Assembly: GCF_026339875.1 (NCBI RefSeq)
Contig: NZ_JAPEPZ010000001.1
Span: 6,262,001 to 6,326,000 of the forward strand
Direction of reading: 5' to 3'
DNA: 64,000 nt
Origin: Streptomyces sp. NBC_01571
Lineage (GTDB): Bacteria > Actinomycetota > Actinomycetes > Streptomycetales > Streptomycetaceae
Shown piece by piece: positions 38,701-47,902 of the stretch (position 1 is its first letter; each line of letters begins with the position of its first letter). The notes under the pieces are model-generated. The model ran no database searches. It worked only from the letters and a program-made list of their open reading frames with translations, and was not told the origin of the DNA. A program made the translations under genes and the position numbers.

Positions 38701-39104
38701 ACCCCGGCCGAGGGCGCGACCCAGTCCGTCGGCCCGACGGGCGGCAGCTGCTCCCGCTCCATCACGCCCCGCCGCCGGATCCGGTTGAGCACGTACACGT
38801 TGCCGAGGTGCATGACCCCGAGCACCAGCAGGACGACGCCGAGCTTGGTCGACAGGGCCTCGAAGACCCCGCGGGCGTTCTCGATGTCGTCGTCCCCGTT
38901 CAGATAGAGCGCGACGAAGCCAAGGTTGACCAGGTAGAAGCCCACCACCAGCAGGTGGTTGACGGCTTCGGCGAGCTTCTCGTTCCCGTGCAGCACGTCG
39001 GAGAGGAAGATCCGCCCGTTGTGGCTCAGCGTGCGCGCCACCCAGACCGTCAGCGCGATGCTGACCAGTAGATAGATGACGTACGCGACGACCGTGAGGT
39101 CCAT
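38697..39104 (-). CDS. Membrane protein of unknown function, first gene of the TetR operon
   Basis: A 135-residue protein with three hydrophobic segments: VVAYVIYLLVSIALTVWVA, LLVVGFYLVNLGFVALYL and LGVVLLVLGVMHLGNVYVL. A short charged tail includes RIRRRGVMEREQ. No family with a known function was recognised. It stands directly downstream of the operon promoter and is translationally coupled to the DCC-type redox protein, so the two may work together in or at the membrane. GGGGTGGGG before ATG 39104 acts as ribosome site. Confidence 0.75.
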   Translation of the reverse strand: MDLTVVAYVIYLLVSIALTVWVARTLSHNGRIFLSDVLHGNEKLAEAVNHLLVVGFYLVNLGFVALYLNGDDDIENARGVFEALSTKLGVVLLVLGVMHLGNVYVLNRIRRRGVMEREQLPPVGPTDWVAPSAGV

Positions 39105-39118
39105 GTCCCCACCCCTTC

Positions 39119-39132
39119 TTGAACGCGTTCAA
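39119..39132. promoter_or_regulatory. Operator 1 of the TetR operon
   Basis: TTGAACGCGTTCAA is a perfect 14-bp palindrome between the promoter and the start codon of the operon. It shares TTGAAC/GTTCAA arms with operator 2, and the centres are 45 bases apart. Occupancy would block the start of transcription. Confidence 0.75.
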
Positions 39133-39148
39133 AACGCTGTCGAGTAGG

Positions 39149-39177
39149 AATGTAGACCTGCTTTTGAACATGTTCAA
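39149..39177 (-). promoter_or_regulatory. Promoter of the TetR operon
   Basis: On the minus strand TTGAAC (39177-39172) and TACATT (39154-39149) are 17 bases apart, an ideal -35/-10 pair for the housekeeping sigma factor. The -35 hexamer is the first arm of operator 2, so repressor and RNA polymerase would compete for the same bases. Confidence 0.7.
39164..39177. promoter_or_regulatory. Operator 2 of the TetR operon (overlaps the -35 box)
   Basis: TTGAACATGTTCAA is a second perfect 14-bp palindrome with the same arms as operator 1. A two-base centre separates GAAC from GTTC, which rules out a LexA box (four bases). Confidence 0.75.
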
Positions 39178-39255
39178 GTCAGGGATGGGGGTGTGCCCGG
39201 CGTCACGCGCGGCGTCGGGCACACCGGGCCCTGAGGGCGTCGGGCGCGCCAGGCC

Positions 39256-39666
39256 CTAAGGGCGCCGTGCGAGTTCGGGGCGCTTGGTGTAGTCCGTGAA
39301 GCCGATGACGTTGCCCCAGGGGTCGGCGATCTCGACGGTCCGGCCGGTGGCGACCGGGAACACGGGAGCGAGTGGCCGGATGCCGGCCGCGGTCAGCGCG
39401 TCGGCCGTGGCCCGCGCGTCCCGGACCTCCAGCCACACCCGTGCCGGGGCCCATACCGGCGGCCGTGGACCGAGTCCGTCCTCCAGGCGCAGCAGCAGCC
39501 CCGGAGTCTCCTTGCCCACCTTCAGCAGGGCGATCCCGGCCTCGTCGAGCCGGAACGCCACCGGGAACCCGGCCCGTTCGTAGAAGCTCACCGCCGCGCC
39601 GAGGTCACCCACCGGCAGCAGTACGTTGTCGAGGCCGAGCAGCTCATGTGACACGTCATCTGACAT
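39256..39666 (-). CDS. VOC-superfamily (glyoxalase/bleomycin-resistance-fold) protein
   Basis: A 136-residue protein with two betaalphabetabetabeta modules: DNVLLPVGDLGAAVSFYERA at the start and WLEVRDARATADALTAAGI in the second half, ending DPWGNVIGFTDYTKRP. The last is the usual C-terminal motif with a metal-binding position. The substrate is unknown. Members include dioxygenases, isomerases and drug-binding proteins. It stands alone on the minus strand. Confidence 0.75.
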   Translation of the reverse strand: MSDDVSHELLGLDNVLLPVGDLGAAVSFYERAGFPVAFRLDEAGIALLKVGKETPGLLLRLEDGLGPRPPVWAPARVWLEVRDARATADALTAAGIRPLAPVFPVATGRTVEIADPWGNVIGFTDYTKRPELARRP

Positions 39667-39804
39667 GCCGTCAGATTAGGTGTTCGTCCGCCTTCGCCCG
39701 CGGGGGCTGACCGTGGGGGTCACTCATTGGGCCGAGGAGCCGCTGACGGCCGTCCGGGCGGGCGTGGCCCCGCAGGCCTACCGGCACCGTCCGTCAACGG
39801 CGAA

Positions 39805-39833
39805 GGCCCCGCTCCCACAAGGGGAACGGGGCC
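39805..39833 (-). terminator. Terminator of the sdh operon
   Basis: GGCCCCG (39805-39811) and CGGGGCC (39827-39833) form a strong hairpin. CCC/GGG pairs extend the stem toward a small loop. It is 48 bases beyond the sdhB stop. No T-tract follows, as usual for streptomycete terminators. Confidence 0.7.
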
Positions 39834-39881
39834 CGAGGCGCCGTACGGGCGAGGAGGCCGCCCGGAAGGACCGGAAGCGGA

Positions 39882-40661
39882 TCAGAAGCGACGCGTGATC
39901 AGCGCGCGCTTGACCTCCTGGATCGCCTTCGTGACCTCGATACCGCGCGGGCAGGCGTCCGTGCAGTTGAACGTGGTGCGGCAACGCCACACGCCGTCCT
40001 TGTCGTTGAGGATCTCCAGGCGCTGCTCGCCCGCTTCGTCACGGCTGTCGAAGATGAAGCGGTGCGCGTTCACGATCGCGGCCGGGCCGAAGTACTGGCC
40101 GTCGTTCCAGAACACCGGGCAGGACGACGTGCACGCCGCGCAGAGGATGCACTTGGTGGTGTCGTCGAAACGCTCGCGGTCCTCGGCGCTCTGCAGACGC
40201 TCACGCGTCGGCTCGTTGGTGTCCTTCGTGATGAGGAAGGGCATCACGTCGCGGTACGCCTGGAAGAACGGGTCCATGTCGACCACGAGGTCCTTCAGGA
40301 CCGTCAGGCCCTTGATGGCCTCGACCGTGATCGGCTTCGCCGGGTTGATGTCCTTGATCAGCGTCTTGCAGGCAAGGCGGTTCTTGCCGTTGATCCGCAT
40401 GGCGTCCGAACCGCAGATGCCGTGCGCGCAGGAGCGGCGGAAGGTGAGCGTGCCGTCCTGATCCCACTTGATCTTGTGCAGCGCGTCGAGGACACGCTCC
40501 TTCGGGTCGATCTCCAGCTGGAAGTCTTCCCAGACCGCGTCCGCCGAGACCTCGGGGTTGAAGCGGCGGATGCGGAACGTGGCGGTGATGTACGGCGAGT
40601 CGGCGAAGCCCGCCTCGGGCTGGCCGGCGCTGTCCGCCTTGTCGAGAGTCGGGGTAGCCAT
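39882..40661 (-). CDS. sdhB: Succinate dehydrogenase iron-sulfur subunit
   Basis: A 259-residue subunit carrying three clusters. The [2Fe-2S] ligands are in RRSCAHGICGSDAM. The [4Fe-4S] and [3Fe-4S] ligands are in KCILCAACTSSCPVFW and CRTTFNCTDACPRGI. It passes electrons from the flavoprotein to quinone at the membrane. The start ATG overlaps the sdhA stop by one base (TGATG). It is the last gene of sdhCDAB and is followed by a strong hairpin terminator. Confidence 0.95.
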   Translation of the reverse strand: MATPTLDKADSAGQPEAGFADSPYITATFRIRRFNPEVSADAVWEDFQLEIDPKERVLDALHKIKWDQDGTLTFRRSCAHGICGSDAMRINGKNRLACKTLIKDINPAKPITVEAIKGLTVLKDLVVDMDPFFQAYRDVMPFLITKDTNEPTRERLQSAEDRERFDDTTKCILCAACTSSCPVFWNDGQYFGPAAIVNAHRFIFDSRDEAGEQRLEILNDKDGVWRCRTTFNCTDACPRGIEVTKAIQEVKRALITRRF

Positions 40662-42415
40662 CAGTACTTACGCTCCATCGGCTGGTAGCGGGTCTGGACG
40701 ACCGGCTTGTAGTCGAGACGGATGGACTCGGTGCCGTCGTCGCCGACCTCGCGGTACGCCATGGTGTGGCGCATGAAGTTGACGTCGTCGCGGTTCGGGT
40801 AGTCCTCGCGGTAGTGACCGCCGCGGGACTCCTTGCGGGCGAGCGCGGAGACGGCCATGACCTCGGCCAGGTCGAGCAGGTTGCCCAGCTCGATGGCCTC
40901 GAGGAGGTCCGTGTTGAACCGCTTGCCCTTGTCCTGGATCGCGACGTTCTTGTAGCGCTCGCGCAGCTCCGCGATCTTCTCGACCGCCGTCTTGATCGTC
41001 TGCTCGGTGCGGAACACCATCACGTTGGCGTCCATGCACTCCTGCAGCTCGAGGCGGAGCGTCGCGACCCGCTCCGTGCCCGTGGAGTCGCGCAGGCGCT
41101 CGACCTGCGCGACGACCTGCGAGGCCGGGTTGTCGGGCAGCTCGACGTAGTCGGCCTTCGCCGAGTACTCGGCCGCGGCGATGCCCGCGCGGCGCCCGAA
41201 CACGTTGATGTCCAGGAGCGAGTTCGTGCCGAGCCGGTTGGCGCCGTGCACGGACACGCAGGCGACCTCGCCGGCCGCGTACAGGCCCGGGACGACCGTG
41301 GTGTTGTCGCTCAGCACCTCACCCTCGACGTTCGTCGGGATGCCGCCCATCGCGTAGTGCGCGGTGGGCTGGATCGGGATCGGGTCCGTGTAGGGCTCGA
41401 TACCGAGGTAGGTACGCGCGAACTCGGTGATGTCGGGGAGCTTCGCGTCGAGCTGCTCCGGCGGGAGGTGGGTGAGGTCGAGGTAGACGTGGTCGCCCTC
41501 GGGACCGCAGCCGCGGCCCTCACGGATCTCCGTGTAGATGGAGCGGGACACGACGTCACGGGACGCGAGGTCCTTCATGACCGGCGCGTACTTCTCCATG
41601 AAGCGCTCGCCGTCCTTGTTGCGGAGGATGCCGCCCTCACCGCGGGCGCCCTCCGTCAGCAGGATGCCCATGCGCCAGATGCCGGTCGGGTGGAACTGGA
41701 AGAACTCCATGTCCTCCAGCGGCAGTCCGCGACGGTAGACCGCCGCCTGCCCGTCACCCGTCAGGGTGTGCGCGTTGGACGTCACCTTGAAGAACTTGCC
41801 GGTGCCGCCGGACGCGTAGATCACGGACTTCGCCTGGAAGACGTGGATCTCACCGGTCGCGAGTTCGTACGCGACGACACCCGCGGACCTCTTGACGCCG
41901 TCGACCTCGGTGATGAGCTGGTCGAGCACGTAGAACTCGTTGAAGAACTCCACGCCCTCCTTGACGCAGTTCTGGTACAGCGTCTGGAGGATCATGTGGC
42001 CGGTGCGGTCCGCGGCGTAGCAGGACCGGCGGACCGGGGCCTCACCGTGGTTGCGGGAGTGACCGCCGAAACGGCGCTGGTCGATCCGCCCCTCGGGCGT
42101 CCGGTTGAACGGCAGGCCCATCTTCTCCAGGTCGAGGACCGAGTCGATGGCCTCCTTCGCCAGGATCTCGGCGGCGTCCTGGTCGACCAGGTAGTCACCG
42201 CCCTTGACGGTGTCGAAGGTGTGCCACTCCCAGTTGTCCTCCTCCACGTTGGCCAGCGCGGCGGCCATGCCGCCCTGCGCCGCGCCCGTGTGGGAGCGGG
42301 TGGGGTAGAGCTTCGTCAGCACGGCGGTGCGGCTGCGCTTCGTCGCCTCGATGGCGGCGCGCATGCCGGCGCCGCCGGCGCCGACGATGACGGTGTCGTA
42401 CTTGTGGATCTGCAT
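40661..42415 (-). CDS. sdhA: Succinate dehydrogenase flavoprotein subunit
   Basis: A 584-residue flavoprotein. The FAD motif is [17 protein letters not shown]. The covalent-flavin histidine region is [14 protein letters not shown]. The substrate loop is [16 protein letters not shown], and the C-terminal capping segment is present. It oxidises succinate to fumarate in the TCA cycle. It is preceded by the two anchor subunits and coupled to sdhB by a one-base overlap. Confidence 0.96.
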   Translation of the reverse strand: MQIHKYDTVIVGAGGAGMRAAIEATKRSRTAVLTKLYPTRSHTGAAQGGMAAALANVEEDNWEWHTFDTVKGGDYLVDQDAAEILAKEAIDSVLDLEKMGLPFNRTPEGRIDQRRFGGHSRNHGEAPVRRSCYAADRTGHMILQTLYQNCVKEGVEFFNEFYVLDQLITEVDGVKRSAGVVAYELATGEIHVFQAKSVIYASGGTGKFFKVTSNAHTLTGDGQAAVYRRGLPLEDMEFFQFHPTGIWRMGILLTEGARGEGGILRNKDGERFMEKYAPVMKDLASRDVVSRSIYTEIREGRGCGPEGDHVYLDLTHLPPEQLDAKLPDITEFARTYLGIEPYTDPIPIQPTAHYAMGGIPTNVEGEVLSDNTTVVPGLYAAGEVACVSVHGANRLGTNSLLDINVFGRRAGIAAAEYSAKADYVELPDNPASQVVAQVERLRDSTGTERVATLRLELQECMDANVMVFRTEQTIKTAVEKIAELRERYKNVAIQDKGKRFNTDLLEAIELGNLLDLAEVMAVSALARKESRGGHYREDYPNRDDVNFMRHTMAYREVGDDGTESIRLDYKPVVQTRYQPMERKY

Positions 42416-42439
42416 GAGTCGGTTACCTCAGCCCCGTGC

Positions 42440-42931
42440 CTAGCGGATGTTCGGGTCGAAGGTGAAGATCACCAGCGTGCCCAGCAGGATGGTGAACACC
42501 GTCGCGGTGTAGAGCAGGCCCTTGAGCCACAGGCGGGTGTTCGCGCGCTCGGCGTAGTCGTTGATGACCGTGCGCAGGCCGTTGGCGCCGTGCAGCATGG
42601 CGAGCCACAGCATCGCGAGGTCCCAGGCCTGCCACCACGGGGACGCCCAGCGGCCCGCGACGAACGCGAAGCCGATCTTGGAGACACCGCCGTCGAGGAC
42701 GAGCTGGATGAGCAGGTGGCCGAGGACCAGGACGACGAGGACGATGCCGGACAGGCGCATGAAGAGCCAGCCGTACATCTCGAAATTGCCGCGCGTCGAC
42801 TTCGGGGTCTTCTTGGTGCGCTTGCGGGGGGCCTCGATGAGCGGCGCCGGGTTGTCGACGCCGTACGCCGAGAACGTGCCCGCGCCCTCGACGGGGCCGA
42901 TGCCGGAAGCGGCGGTCTCTGTGGTGGACAT
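42440..42931 (-). CDS. sdhD: Succinate dehydrogenase membrane anchor subunit
   Basis: A 163-residue protein with a hydrophilic Lys/Arg-rich N-terminus and three helices: FMRLSGIVLVVLVLGHLLIQ, AWDLAMLWLAMLHGANGLRT and LLYTATVFTILLGTLVIF. Histidines in the first two helices (GHLL and LHGANG) are suited as haem ligands. It anchors SdhAB and forms the quinone site with SdhC. ATG 42931 lies 5 bases after the sdhC stop. Confidence 0.9.
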   Translation of the reverse strand: MSTTETAASGIGPVEGAGTFSAYGVDNPAPLIEAPRKRTKKTPKSTRGNFEMYGWLFMRLSGIVLVVLVLGHLLIQLVLDGGVSKIGFAFVAGRWASPWWQAWDLAMLWLAMLHGANGLRTVINDYAERANTRLWLKGLLYTATVFTILLGTLVIFTFDPNIR

Positions 42932-42936
42932 CTGCG

Positions 42937-43317
42937 TCAGCTCCCGAAGACTTCGCGGAATGCGTGCCCGAGGACGGGGTACAGCGCCCCGACCATCAGC
43001 ACGACCCAGATACCGACGACGGACCAGAGCATCTGCTTCTGGTAGCGCGGGCCCTTCGACCAGAAGTCGACGGCGATGACACGCAGGCCGTTGAGCGCGT
43101 GGAAGAGGATGGCGGCGACGAGGCCGTACTCCAACAGCGCGACGATCGGCGTCTTGTACGTGGACACGACCCTGTCGTAGTCCTCGGGGGAGACACGGAC
43201 GAGAGCGGTGTCCAGCACGTGTACGAACAGGAAGAAGAAGATGAGGACGCCGGTGACTCGATGAGCCACCCAGGACCACATTCCTTCCCGGCCGCGGTAC
43301 AGCGTTCCAGCCGGCAC
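42937..43317 (-). CDS. sdhC: Succinate dehydrogenase cytochrome b556 subunit
   Basis: A 126-residue haem-anchor protein with the family start PAGTLYRGREGMWSWVAHRV, then TGVLIFFFLFVHVLDTALV, a second helix LLEYGLVAAILFHALNGLRV, and a third LWSVVGIWVVLMVGALYPV. The His in AHRVTG and the one in LFHALNG are likely quinone or haem contacts. GTG 43317 is chosen because GGAGGG lies 8 bases upstream and the sequence begins at the conserved MPAGTLYRG position. A longer frame from ATG 43404 is rejected. It is the first gene of the operon. Confidence 0.9.
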   Translation of the reverse strand: MPAGTLYRGREGMWSWVAHRVTGVLIFFFLFVHVLDTALVRVSPEDYDRVVSTYKTPIVALLEYGLVAAILFHALNGLRVIAVDFWSKGPRYQKQMLWSVVGIWVVLMVGALYPVLGHAFREVFGS

Positions 43318-43694
43318 GGAAGAACCCTCCGGGAGCGGGGATTGGGGCCTGCCGGCTTCTGTGTCGGTCGGCCCGGCCGGGTACGGTCCACCGGCCCCGG
43401 CCATCGTAGCGACGACTTGTCGGAACGTTTACAGCGGCCCTATCTATGTGATCAAACTGGCAGACAATCAGGCACGGACGGGCTACTGCGGAGACGGACC
43501 GCGGGTCGGCGAGGGGCGGCGGACGGTGCGTCGTGCGGGAAACGGGGGGCCGGGACCGTCCCGGCGCGTGCACGGGTGCCCGGCGTGGCGCGGTCGCTTC
43601 GCCCCGGCGGTCCGTCCGGGGCGGGGTCCCGCGGCCCGGAGCGCGACCCTGTGTCCCGGTGTTCCCGGAGGTGGCGGTCCGGCAGGTGCCGGTC
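43318..43694. other. Intergenic region upstream of sdhCDAB
   Basis: No gene is supported here. The one AT-richer patch (43426-43470) should hold the sdh promoter on the minus strand. A tentative pair is TTGTCT (43467-43462) and TAGATA (43446-43441), but its 15-base spacing is short. The remaining sequence to the uraD stop is high-GC without clear hairpins. Confidence 0.4.
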
Positions 43695-44318
43695 CTAGAG
43701 GGGGCGCTCCAGCACGGGTGGCGCGCTGAAGTGCTGCACCAGGCGGGCGAGGCGGCCCCGGGCGAGGCGGCGCAGTTCGTCCGCCGTCGTCACGCGCTCC
43801 TCCTCCCGATCGTTCGTCAATCGTGACCGGATGGCGCCGAGCACCTGGTCGAGGGCTTCCTCGGGGGCTATGCCGTCCAGGCAGATGACGAACACATGCC
43901 CGAAGCGGCTCTCGTACGCGGCGTGCGCGGCGCTCAGCGCGGTGTGGGCGGCGGAGTAGCCGCCGTCCGGGAGTGGCGTGAGCGACTCGCCGGCCAGCGC
44001 TTCGGCGAGATCGCCGGGCGTGAGGTCGTACGCCGCCTCGTCGGCCGCGGCCAGCAGGGCGTCCAGATCCGGGTACGGCCGGTGGGCGGCCAGCCGGTGG
44101 GCCCAGCGCGGATTGCGGCAGCACGTGAGCAGGGCCCGCTCGACGTCGTCGGCGGGTGCGTCGTTGAAGTGCTGCAGGCGCGCCGGGGACGGTGACCCGC
44201 TCTTCTGCTCGGGTAGGGCGACCTGGCCGGGGAGGCGTGGGAGACGGTGCGCGGGCAGCGTGGGTCCTCGGCGATGGGATGGCGGCGGGTGCGTGCCGTG
44301 GCGTCCTGTGGACGTCAC
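43695..44318 (-). CDS. uraD: OHCU decarboxylase (2-oxo-4-hydroxy-4-carboxy-5-ureidoimidazoline decarboxylase)
   Basis: A 207-residue protein, of which the last ~160 match OHCU decarboxylase. It has LQHFNDAPADDVERALLTCC, then HRPYPDLDALLAA holding the catalytic His/Pro region, ESRFGHVFVICLDG, and EALDQVLGAIRSRLTNDRE. It converts OHCU to allantoin in urate catabolism. The first ~45 residues are Pro/Arg-rich and may not be translated, so a later start near residue 36 is possible. No uricase or transthyretin-like hydrolase gene is in the window. Confidence 0.8.
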   Translation of the reverse strand: MTSTGRHGTHPPPSHRRGPTLPAHRLPRLPGQVALPEQKSGSPSPARLQHFNDAPADDVERALLTCCRNPRWAHRLAAHRPYPDLDALLAAADEAAYDLTPGDLAEALAGESLTPLPDGGYSAAHTALSAAHAAYESRFGHVFVICLDGIAPEEALDQVLGAIRSRLTNDREEERVTTADELRRLARGRLARLVQHFSAPPVLERPL

Positions 44319-44573
44319 GTGTGGTGCGGCAGGGGATGAAGTGAGAAGTGTGCCGCCACGGTATCGACGATTGACGGGAGCTGTCCGTCCGATGCCTGAA
44401 TTTCACCCGGACGGGAGAGTTTCGGAACCGGCGGTGGACGGTTGTGAAGGAGAAGGCGACCGTGGTTCATGAGGGGGGTGTACGACGTGAGGTGTACGGG
44501 GTGCGCGATGCGTACGTGAAGATGCGGGTCCCGACGGCCGGGGCGTGATCGTGATCGTGAAGGGCGTGGTGCG

Positions 44574-46208
44574 GTGAGCACGGGCAGGCGGCGACGGGCG
44601 CCGGTGCGGAGCGGGAGACGGCCGGCGCTGATCGCCGCCGGGGCGGTGGCGGCGGCGGGTGCCGTGGTGGCGGCCGTGGTGCTGTGGCCCTCCGGTGACG
44701 GCGAGCCGACCGGGGCGAGCGTGTCCTCGGCGAGCAGGTCCGCCGCCGCGGGCCGCTCCGCCGCGTCCGCCTCGCCCACCCGGACCTACCCCCTCTCGCG
44801 GGCACCCCGCACGATCCCCGCCGTGCGGGAGCACACACCCGCCCGGGGCCCCGGCTGGCGTCCCGCCGCGGGCGGCCGGGTGGTCGTCGACGACGCCGGC
44901 CTCGCCGACGAGGGGAAGCTGATCGCGGGGGAACTGAAACTGTCCTATGCCGGGCGGACGCAGGCCCGTGACGGTGACGTCGAACTCGCCCTGAACGGCA
45001 CCGCCGCCGATCCGGAGTCGTACACCCTGACGGTGAAGAACCGCCGGGTCACCATCTCCGCGCCGGGGCGGGCGGGCGTCTTCTACGGCACGCGCACCCT
45101 GAAGCAGGAGGTGCACGGCGGTGGTACCGCGCCGGAGGGCGTCGTACGCGACCGGCCCGCGAAGCCACGCCGCGGATTCATGCTGGACATCGCCCGCAAG
45201 CACTTCACGGCGGCCTGGATCGAGGACCGGGTCCGCGAACTGGGCGACCTGAAGTTCAACGAGCTGGGCCTGCACTTCTCCGACGACCAGGGATTCCGTA
45301 TCCAGTCGGACACCCACCCGGAGATCGTGTCCCGGCAGCACCTGTCCAAGACCGAGGTCAAGGACATCATCGACCTCGCGGCGAGCCGGCACATCCAGGT
45401 CGTTCCCGAGATCGACTCGCCGGGCCACCTCGGCGCGGTGATCGCCGCCCACCCCGACCTCCAGCTCCGGAACGCCTCGGGGGTCCCCACCCGCGGAGCC
45501 GTCGACATCTCCAAGCCCGCCTCGGCGGGCATCGTCGACGACCTGCTCAACGAGTACGCGGGTCTCTTCCCCGGCCCGTACTGGCACCTCGGCGGCGACG
45601 AGTACCAGGCGCTGACCGTGGCGAACCCGGCGGCCTCCTACCCGCAGCTGGCCGCCGCGGCCAGGAAGCTCTTCGGGGCCGGCGGGAGCGTCGCCGACCT
45701 GACGACCGGCTGGCTCAACGACCGCGCCGCGGTGGTGCGCGGACACGACCGGACCTCGCGGGCCTGGAACGACGGGTTCTTCCGCGGGGGCAGCGTCCAG
45801 GCCGCCAAGGACATCGAGGTCGCGTACTGGACCGGCAAGGAGATCGGCGCGCGGCCGCCGGCCGAGTACCTGAGCGCCGGCCGCAAACTCATCAACTACA
45901 ACGACGAGTTCCTCTACTACGTCCTCGGCGAACCGCAGACCTTCGTCTATCCGACCGGACAGCGCATCTACGAGCAGTGGACCCCGCTCGTGCTGCGCGG
46001 CACCACACCGGTCCCGTCGAGGTACGACGGTCAGATCCTCGGCGGGAGCTTCGCCGTCTGGTGCGATCTCGCGGGCTCGCAGACCCAGGACCAGGTGGCG
46101 GCGGGCATCAGGATGCCGTTGCGCGCGACCATCCAGAAGCTGTGGGATCCGGGGCGGCCGGCCCTGTCCTGGAGCGGCTTCAAGGGCCTCGCGGACCGAC
46201 TGGGCTGA
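44574..46208 (+). CDS. Secreted family 20 beta-N-acetylhexosaminidase
   Basis: A 544-residue protein. After a basic start comes a membrane/signal segment (ALIAAGAVAAAGAVVAAVVL) and a Ser/Ala linker. An N-terminal GH20b domain (about 75-200) includes VFYGTRTLKQEV. The catalytic barrel starts at RRGFMLDIARKHF. The catalytic Asp342-Glu343 pair is in WHLGGDEY, with substrate-contact Trp residues in VAYWTGKE and FAVWCDLAG. It would release GlcNAc from chitin or wall glycans outside the cell. GTG 44574 follows a GGGCG stretch, a weak ribosome site. A hairpin terminator lies 99 bases downstream. Confidence 0.85.
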   Translation: MSTGRRRRAPVRSGRRPALIAAGAVAAAGAVVAAVVLWPSGDGEPTGASVSSASRSAAAGRSAASASPTRTYPLSRAPRTIPAVREHTPARGPGWRPAAGGRVVVDDAGLADEGKLIAGELKLSYAGRTQARDGDVELALNGTAADPESYTLTVKNRRVTISAPGRAGVFYGTRTLKQEVHGGGTAPEGVVRDRPAKPRRGFMLDIARKHFTAAWIEDRVRELGDLKFNELGLHFSDDQGFRIQSDTHPEIVSRQHLSKTEVKDIIDLAASRHIQVVPEIDSPGHLGAVIAAHPDLQLRNASGVPTRGAVDISKPASAGIVDDLLNEYAGLFPGPYWHLGGDEYQALTVANPAASYPQLAAAARKLFGAGGSVADLTTGWLNDRAAVVRGHDRTSRAWNDGFFRGGSVQAAKDIEVAYWTGKEIGARPPAEYLSAGRKLINYNDEFLYYVLGEPQTFVYPTGQRIYEQWTPLVLRGTTPVPSRYDGQILGGSFAVWCDLAGSQTQDQVAAGIRMPLRATIQKLWDPGRPALSWSGFKGLADRLG

Positions 46209-46306
46209 ACCGGCCCCGCGGCGCGAGCCGGAGCCGGCCGCTTCGGGGTCGGGCGCAATCGGTTGGACGCCAAGGCGGGATGAACATATCTTCCGATGGT
46301 TCGTGT

Positions 46307-46341
46307 GCCGGGTGTGCCCCTGGGGAAGGGGCACACCCGGC
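46307..46341 (+). terminator. Strong hairpin terminator after the hexosaminidase gene
   Basis: GCCGGGTGTGCCCC and its exact complement GGGGCACACCCGGC form a perfect 14-bp stem with a 7-base loop, followed by TTCTTGT. It separates the hexosaminidase from the next gene at 46391. Confidence 0.85.
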
Positions 46342-46390
46342 TTCTTGTGCCGGTACCGCCTCGCGTGCGGGCCGGAGACCCGGGGGGCCC

Positions 46391-47143
46391 ATGTCCAGTA
46401 CACCCATGCCTGATGCGCCTATGTCCGGTGCGCCCATGTCCGTACCCGCGCCCCTGCCGACGGGCACCCCGGTGTCGCCGCACGGTCCGGCCTGGCTGAG
46501 GTCACCGGTCGGCCTCGGACGGGCCACCGCCGCGCTGCTCGGTCTGGTCGTCGCGACCGACCTCTTCGCGATCTGGGCGGACCGCACGATGTACGACGTG
46601 GCGTCCGCGCTGGTGGACGGCCGGACCGGGGAGGGCATCCGGCGGAGGGCGGACCACGCGGACTCGCTGTACTCCGCGGCCGGGTACGCGCAGACGGGCG
46701 CCCTGGTCGCGACCGTCGTCGTCTTCCTCGTCTGGTTCCACCGGGCGCGGATCAACGCCGAGGTGTTCGATCCCTTCGGACACGCCAAGAGCCGCGCCTG
46801 GACGTTCTGGGGCTGGTTCGTGCCGGTGCTCAACCTGTGGCGCCCGCGCCGGATCATGCTGGACATCTGGGACGCGAGCACCCCGCAGGGCACCCGGGTC
46901 TCGCACGGTCTGGTCAACGTCTGGTGGGCGCTGTGGCTGATCGCGCTGGCCGCCGACCGGGCCTCCACGACGGAGCACCGCCACGCCGGGACCCCGCTGG
47001 AGATCCAGCACGCGGCCGGCCAGACGATGTTCGCGGACGCCACCGACGTCGCCGCCGCGCTGCTGGCGATCCTCGTCGTCCTGCGGCTGACCCGGATGCA
47101 GAACGAGAAGGCCCTGCGCGGACCGGCCGCGGCCGCGGTCTGA
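46391..47143 (+). CDS. DUF4328-type membrane protein
   Basis: A 250-residue protein with a Met/Pro-rich N-terminus (repeats like MSGAP, from imperfect DNA repeats) and four membrane segments. The third carries the typical WFHRARINAEVFDPF, RAWTFWGWFVPVLNLWRPRR and NVWWALWLIAL stretches. The family has no established function. ATG 46391 follows GGGGGG. The gene stands alone between two short unknown genes. Confidence 0.72.
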   Translation: MSSTPMPDAPMSGAPMSVPAPLPTGTPVSPHGPAWLRSPVGLGRATAALLGLVVATDLFAIWADRTMYDVASALVDGRTGEGIRRRADHADSLYSAAGYAQTGALVATVVVFLVWFHRARINAEVFDPFGHAKSRAWTFWGWFVPVLNLWRPRRIMLDIWDASTPQGTRVSHGLVNVWWALWLIALAADRASTTEHRHAGTPLEIQHAAGQTMFADATDVAAALLAILVVLRLTRMQNEKALRGPAAAAV

Positions 47144-47332
47144 CACCCGCCGGCGGGATCAGGCGGCTGCTCGCCGTACTGACCGCGGAGACCCCACCGT
47201 TGGCCGAAAATCTGCTGTTTCGCCTCCTGGACCGGCTCGGCGTGGTACCCCTGTGACACTCCCGCTGCTGAGCACGCAGTAAGGGAAAGTGCGGGCTCCG
47301 TTAGGGGGAGCACCCTGTCGAGGGGAGGCGTG

Positions 47333-47902
47333 ATGAGTCTGGTGGACCTGATCGCTCAGGCCGACGAGCGTGGTCTGGCGGCCAGCGGGCTGGCTTGTTT
47401 GGATCGGTGTGTGCCTCTACTGGGTGGCGACGACGAGGTCCTGAGACCGCTGTGGTCGAGCCTCGCGGACGGCGGCGCCTGGAGCGAGTGCCTCGAACGG
47501 GCGCGGACCGAGCTGGACGCCGCCGACCCCGAACCGGCCGCCGCCGACGAGGACGAGGCCGCCGTCCTCGTCCGCCGTATGCTCGCCGCCGCTCCCGACG
47601 ACCCCTGCGCGTCCGGCCTGCGGGACTGGGCCGACGCGTGCTCGGTGGCTGCCCTGCGGATCCACCGGCTGCTCGACGCCACCGCCGACGACACCGGTAC
47701 GTGCCCGGTCTCGGCGCACCGCGAGGGCGACACGGACGGCATCTCTCCCCTCGTCGCGGCCGAACTGCGCCGCCAGGTCGCGGTCCTGGAGCTGCTGGCG
47801 GGCCGGGGCGCGGGCGGCCTGCGCCCCGCGCTGGAGGTGTCCACGGAGGGGCGGCGCGTGCTGCGCGCGGTGGTGTCGCGGCGGGCCCGCGGACGCGCGT
47901 GA
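47333..47902 (+). CDS. Hypothetical protein, alpha-helical, acidic
   Basis: A 189-residue protein without signal peptide or membrane segment. It is rich in Ala, Asp, Glu and Leu and likely all-helical, with stretches such as LIAQADERGLAASGLACLDR and ELRRQVAVLELLAGRGAG. No motif or family was recognised. The start is supported by GGGGAGG 6 bases before ATG 47333. A GTG one codon earlier is also possible. A promoter-like region in the 190-base gap upstream ends with GGTACC. Confidence 0.6.
   Translation: MSLVDLIAQADERGLAASGLACLDRCVPLLGGDDEVLRPLWSSLADGGAWSECLERARTELDAADPEPAAADEDEAAVLVRRMLAAAPDDPCASGLRDWADACSVAALRIHRLLDATADDTGTCPVSAHREGDTDGISPLVAAELRRQVAVLELLAGRGAGGLRPALEVSTEGRRVLRAVVSRRARGRA

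Noticed and set aside
39119..39177. LexA/SOS boxes (GAAC...GTTC)
   Set aside because: The GAAC and GTTC halves are separated by two bases, while the actinobacterial LexA box needs four. A TetR gene is in the same operon.
43405..43694. Small plus-strand frames upstream of sdhC
   Set aside because: Low-complexity Arg/Gly/Pro frames with no ribosome site or similarity. The region is better read as promoter and spacer.
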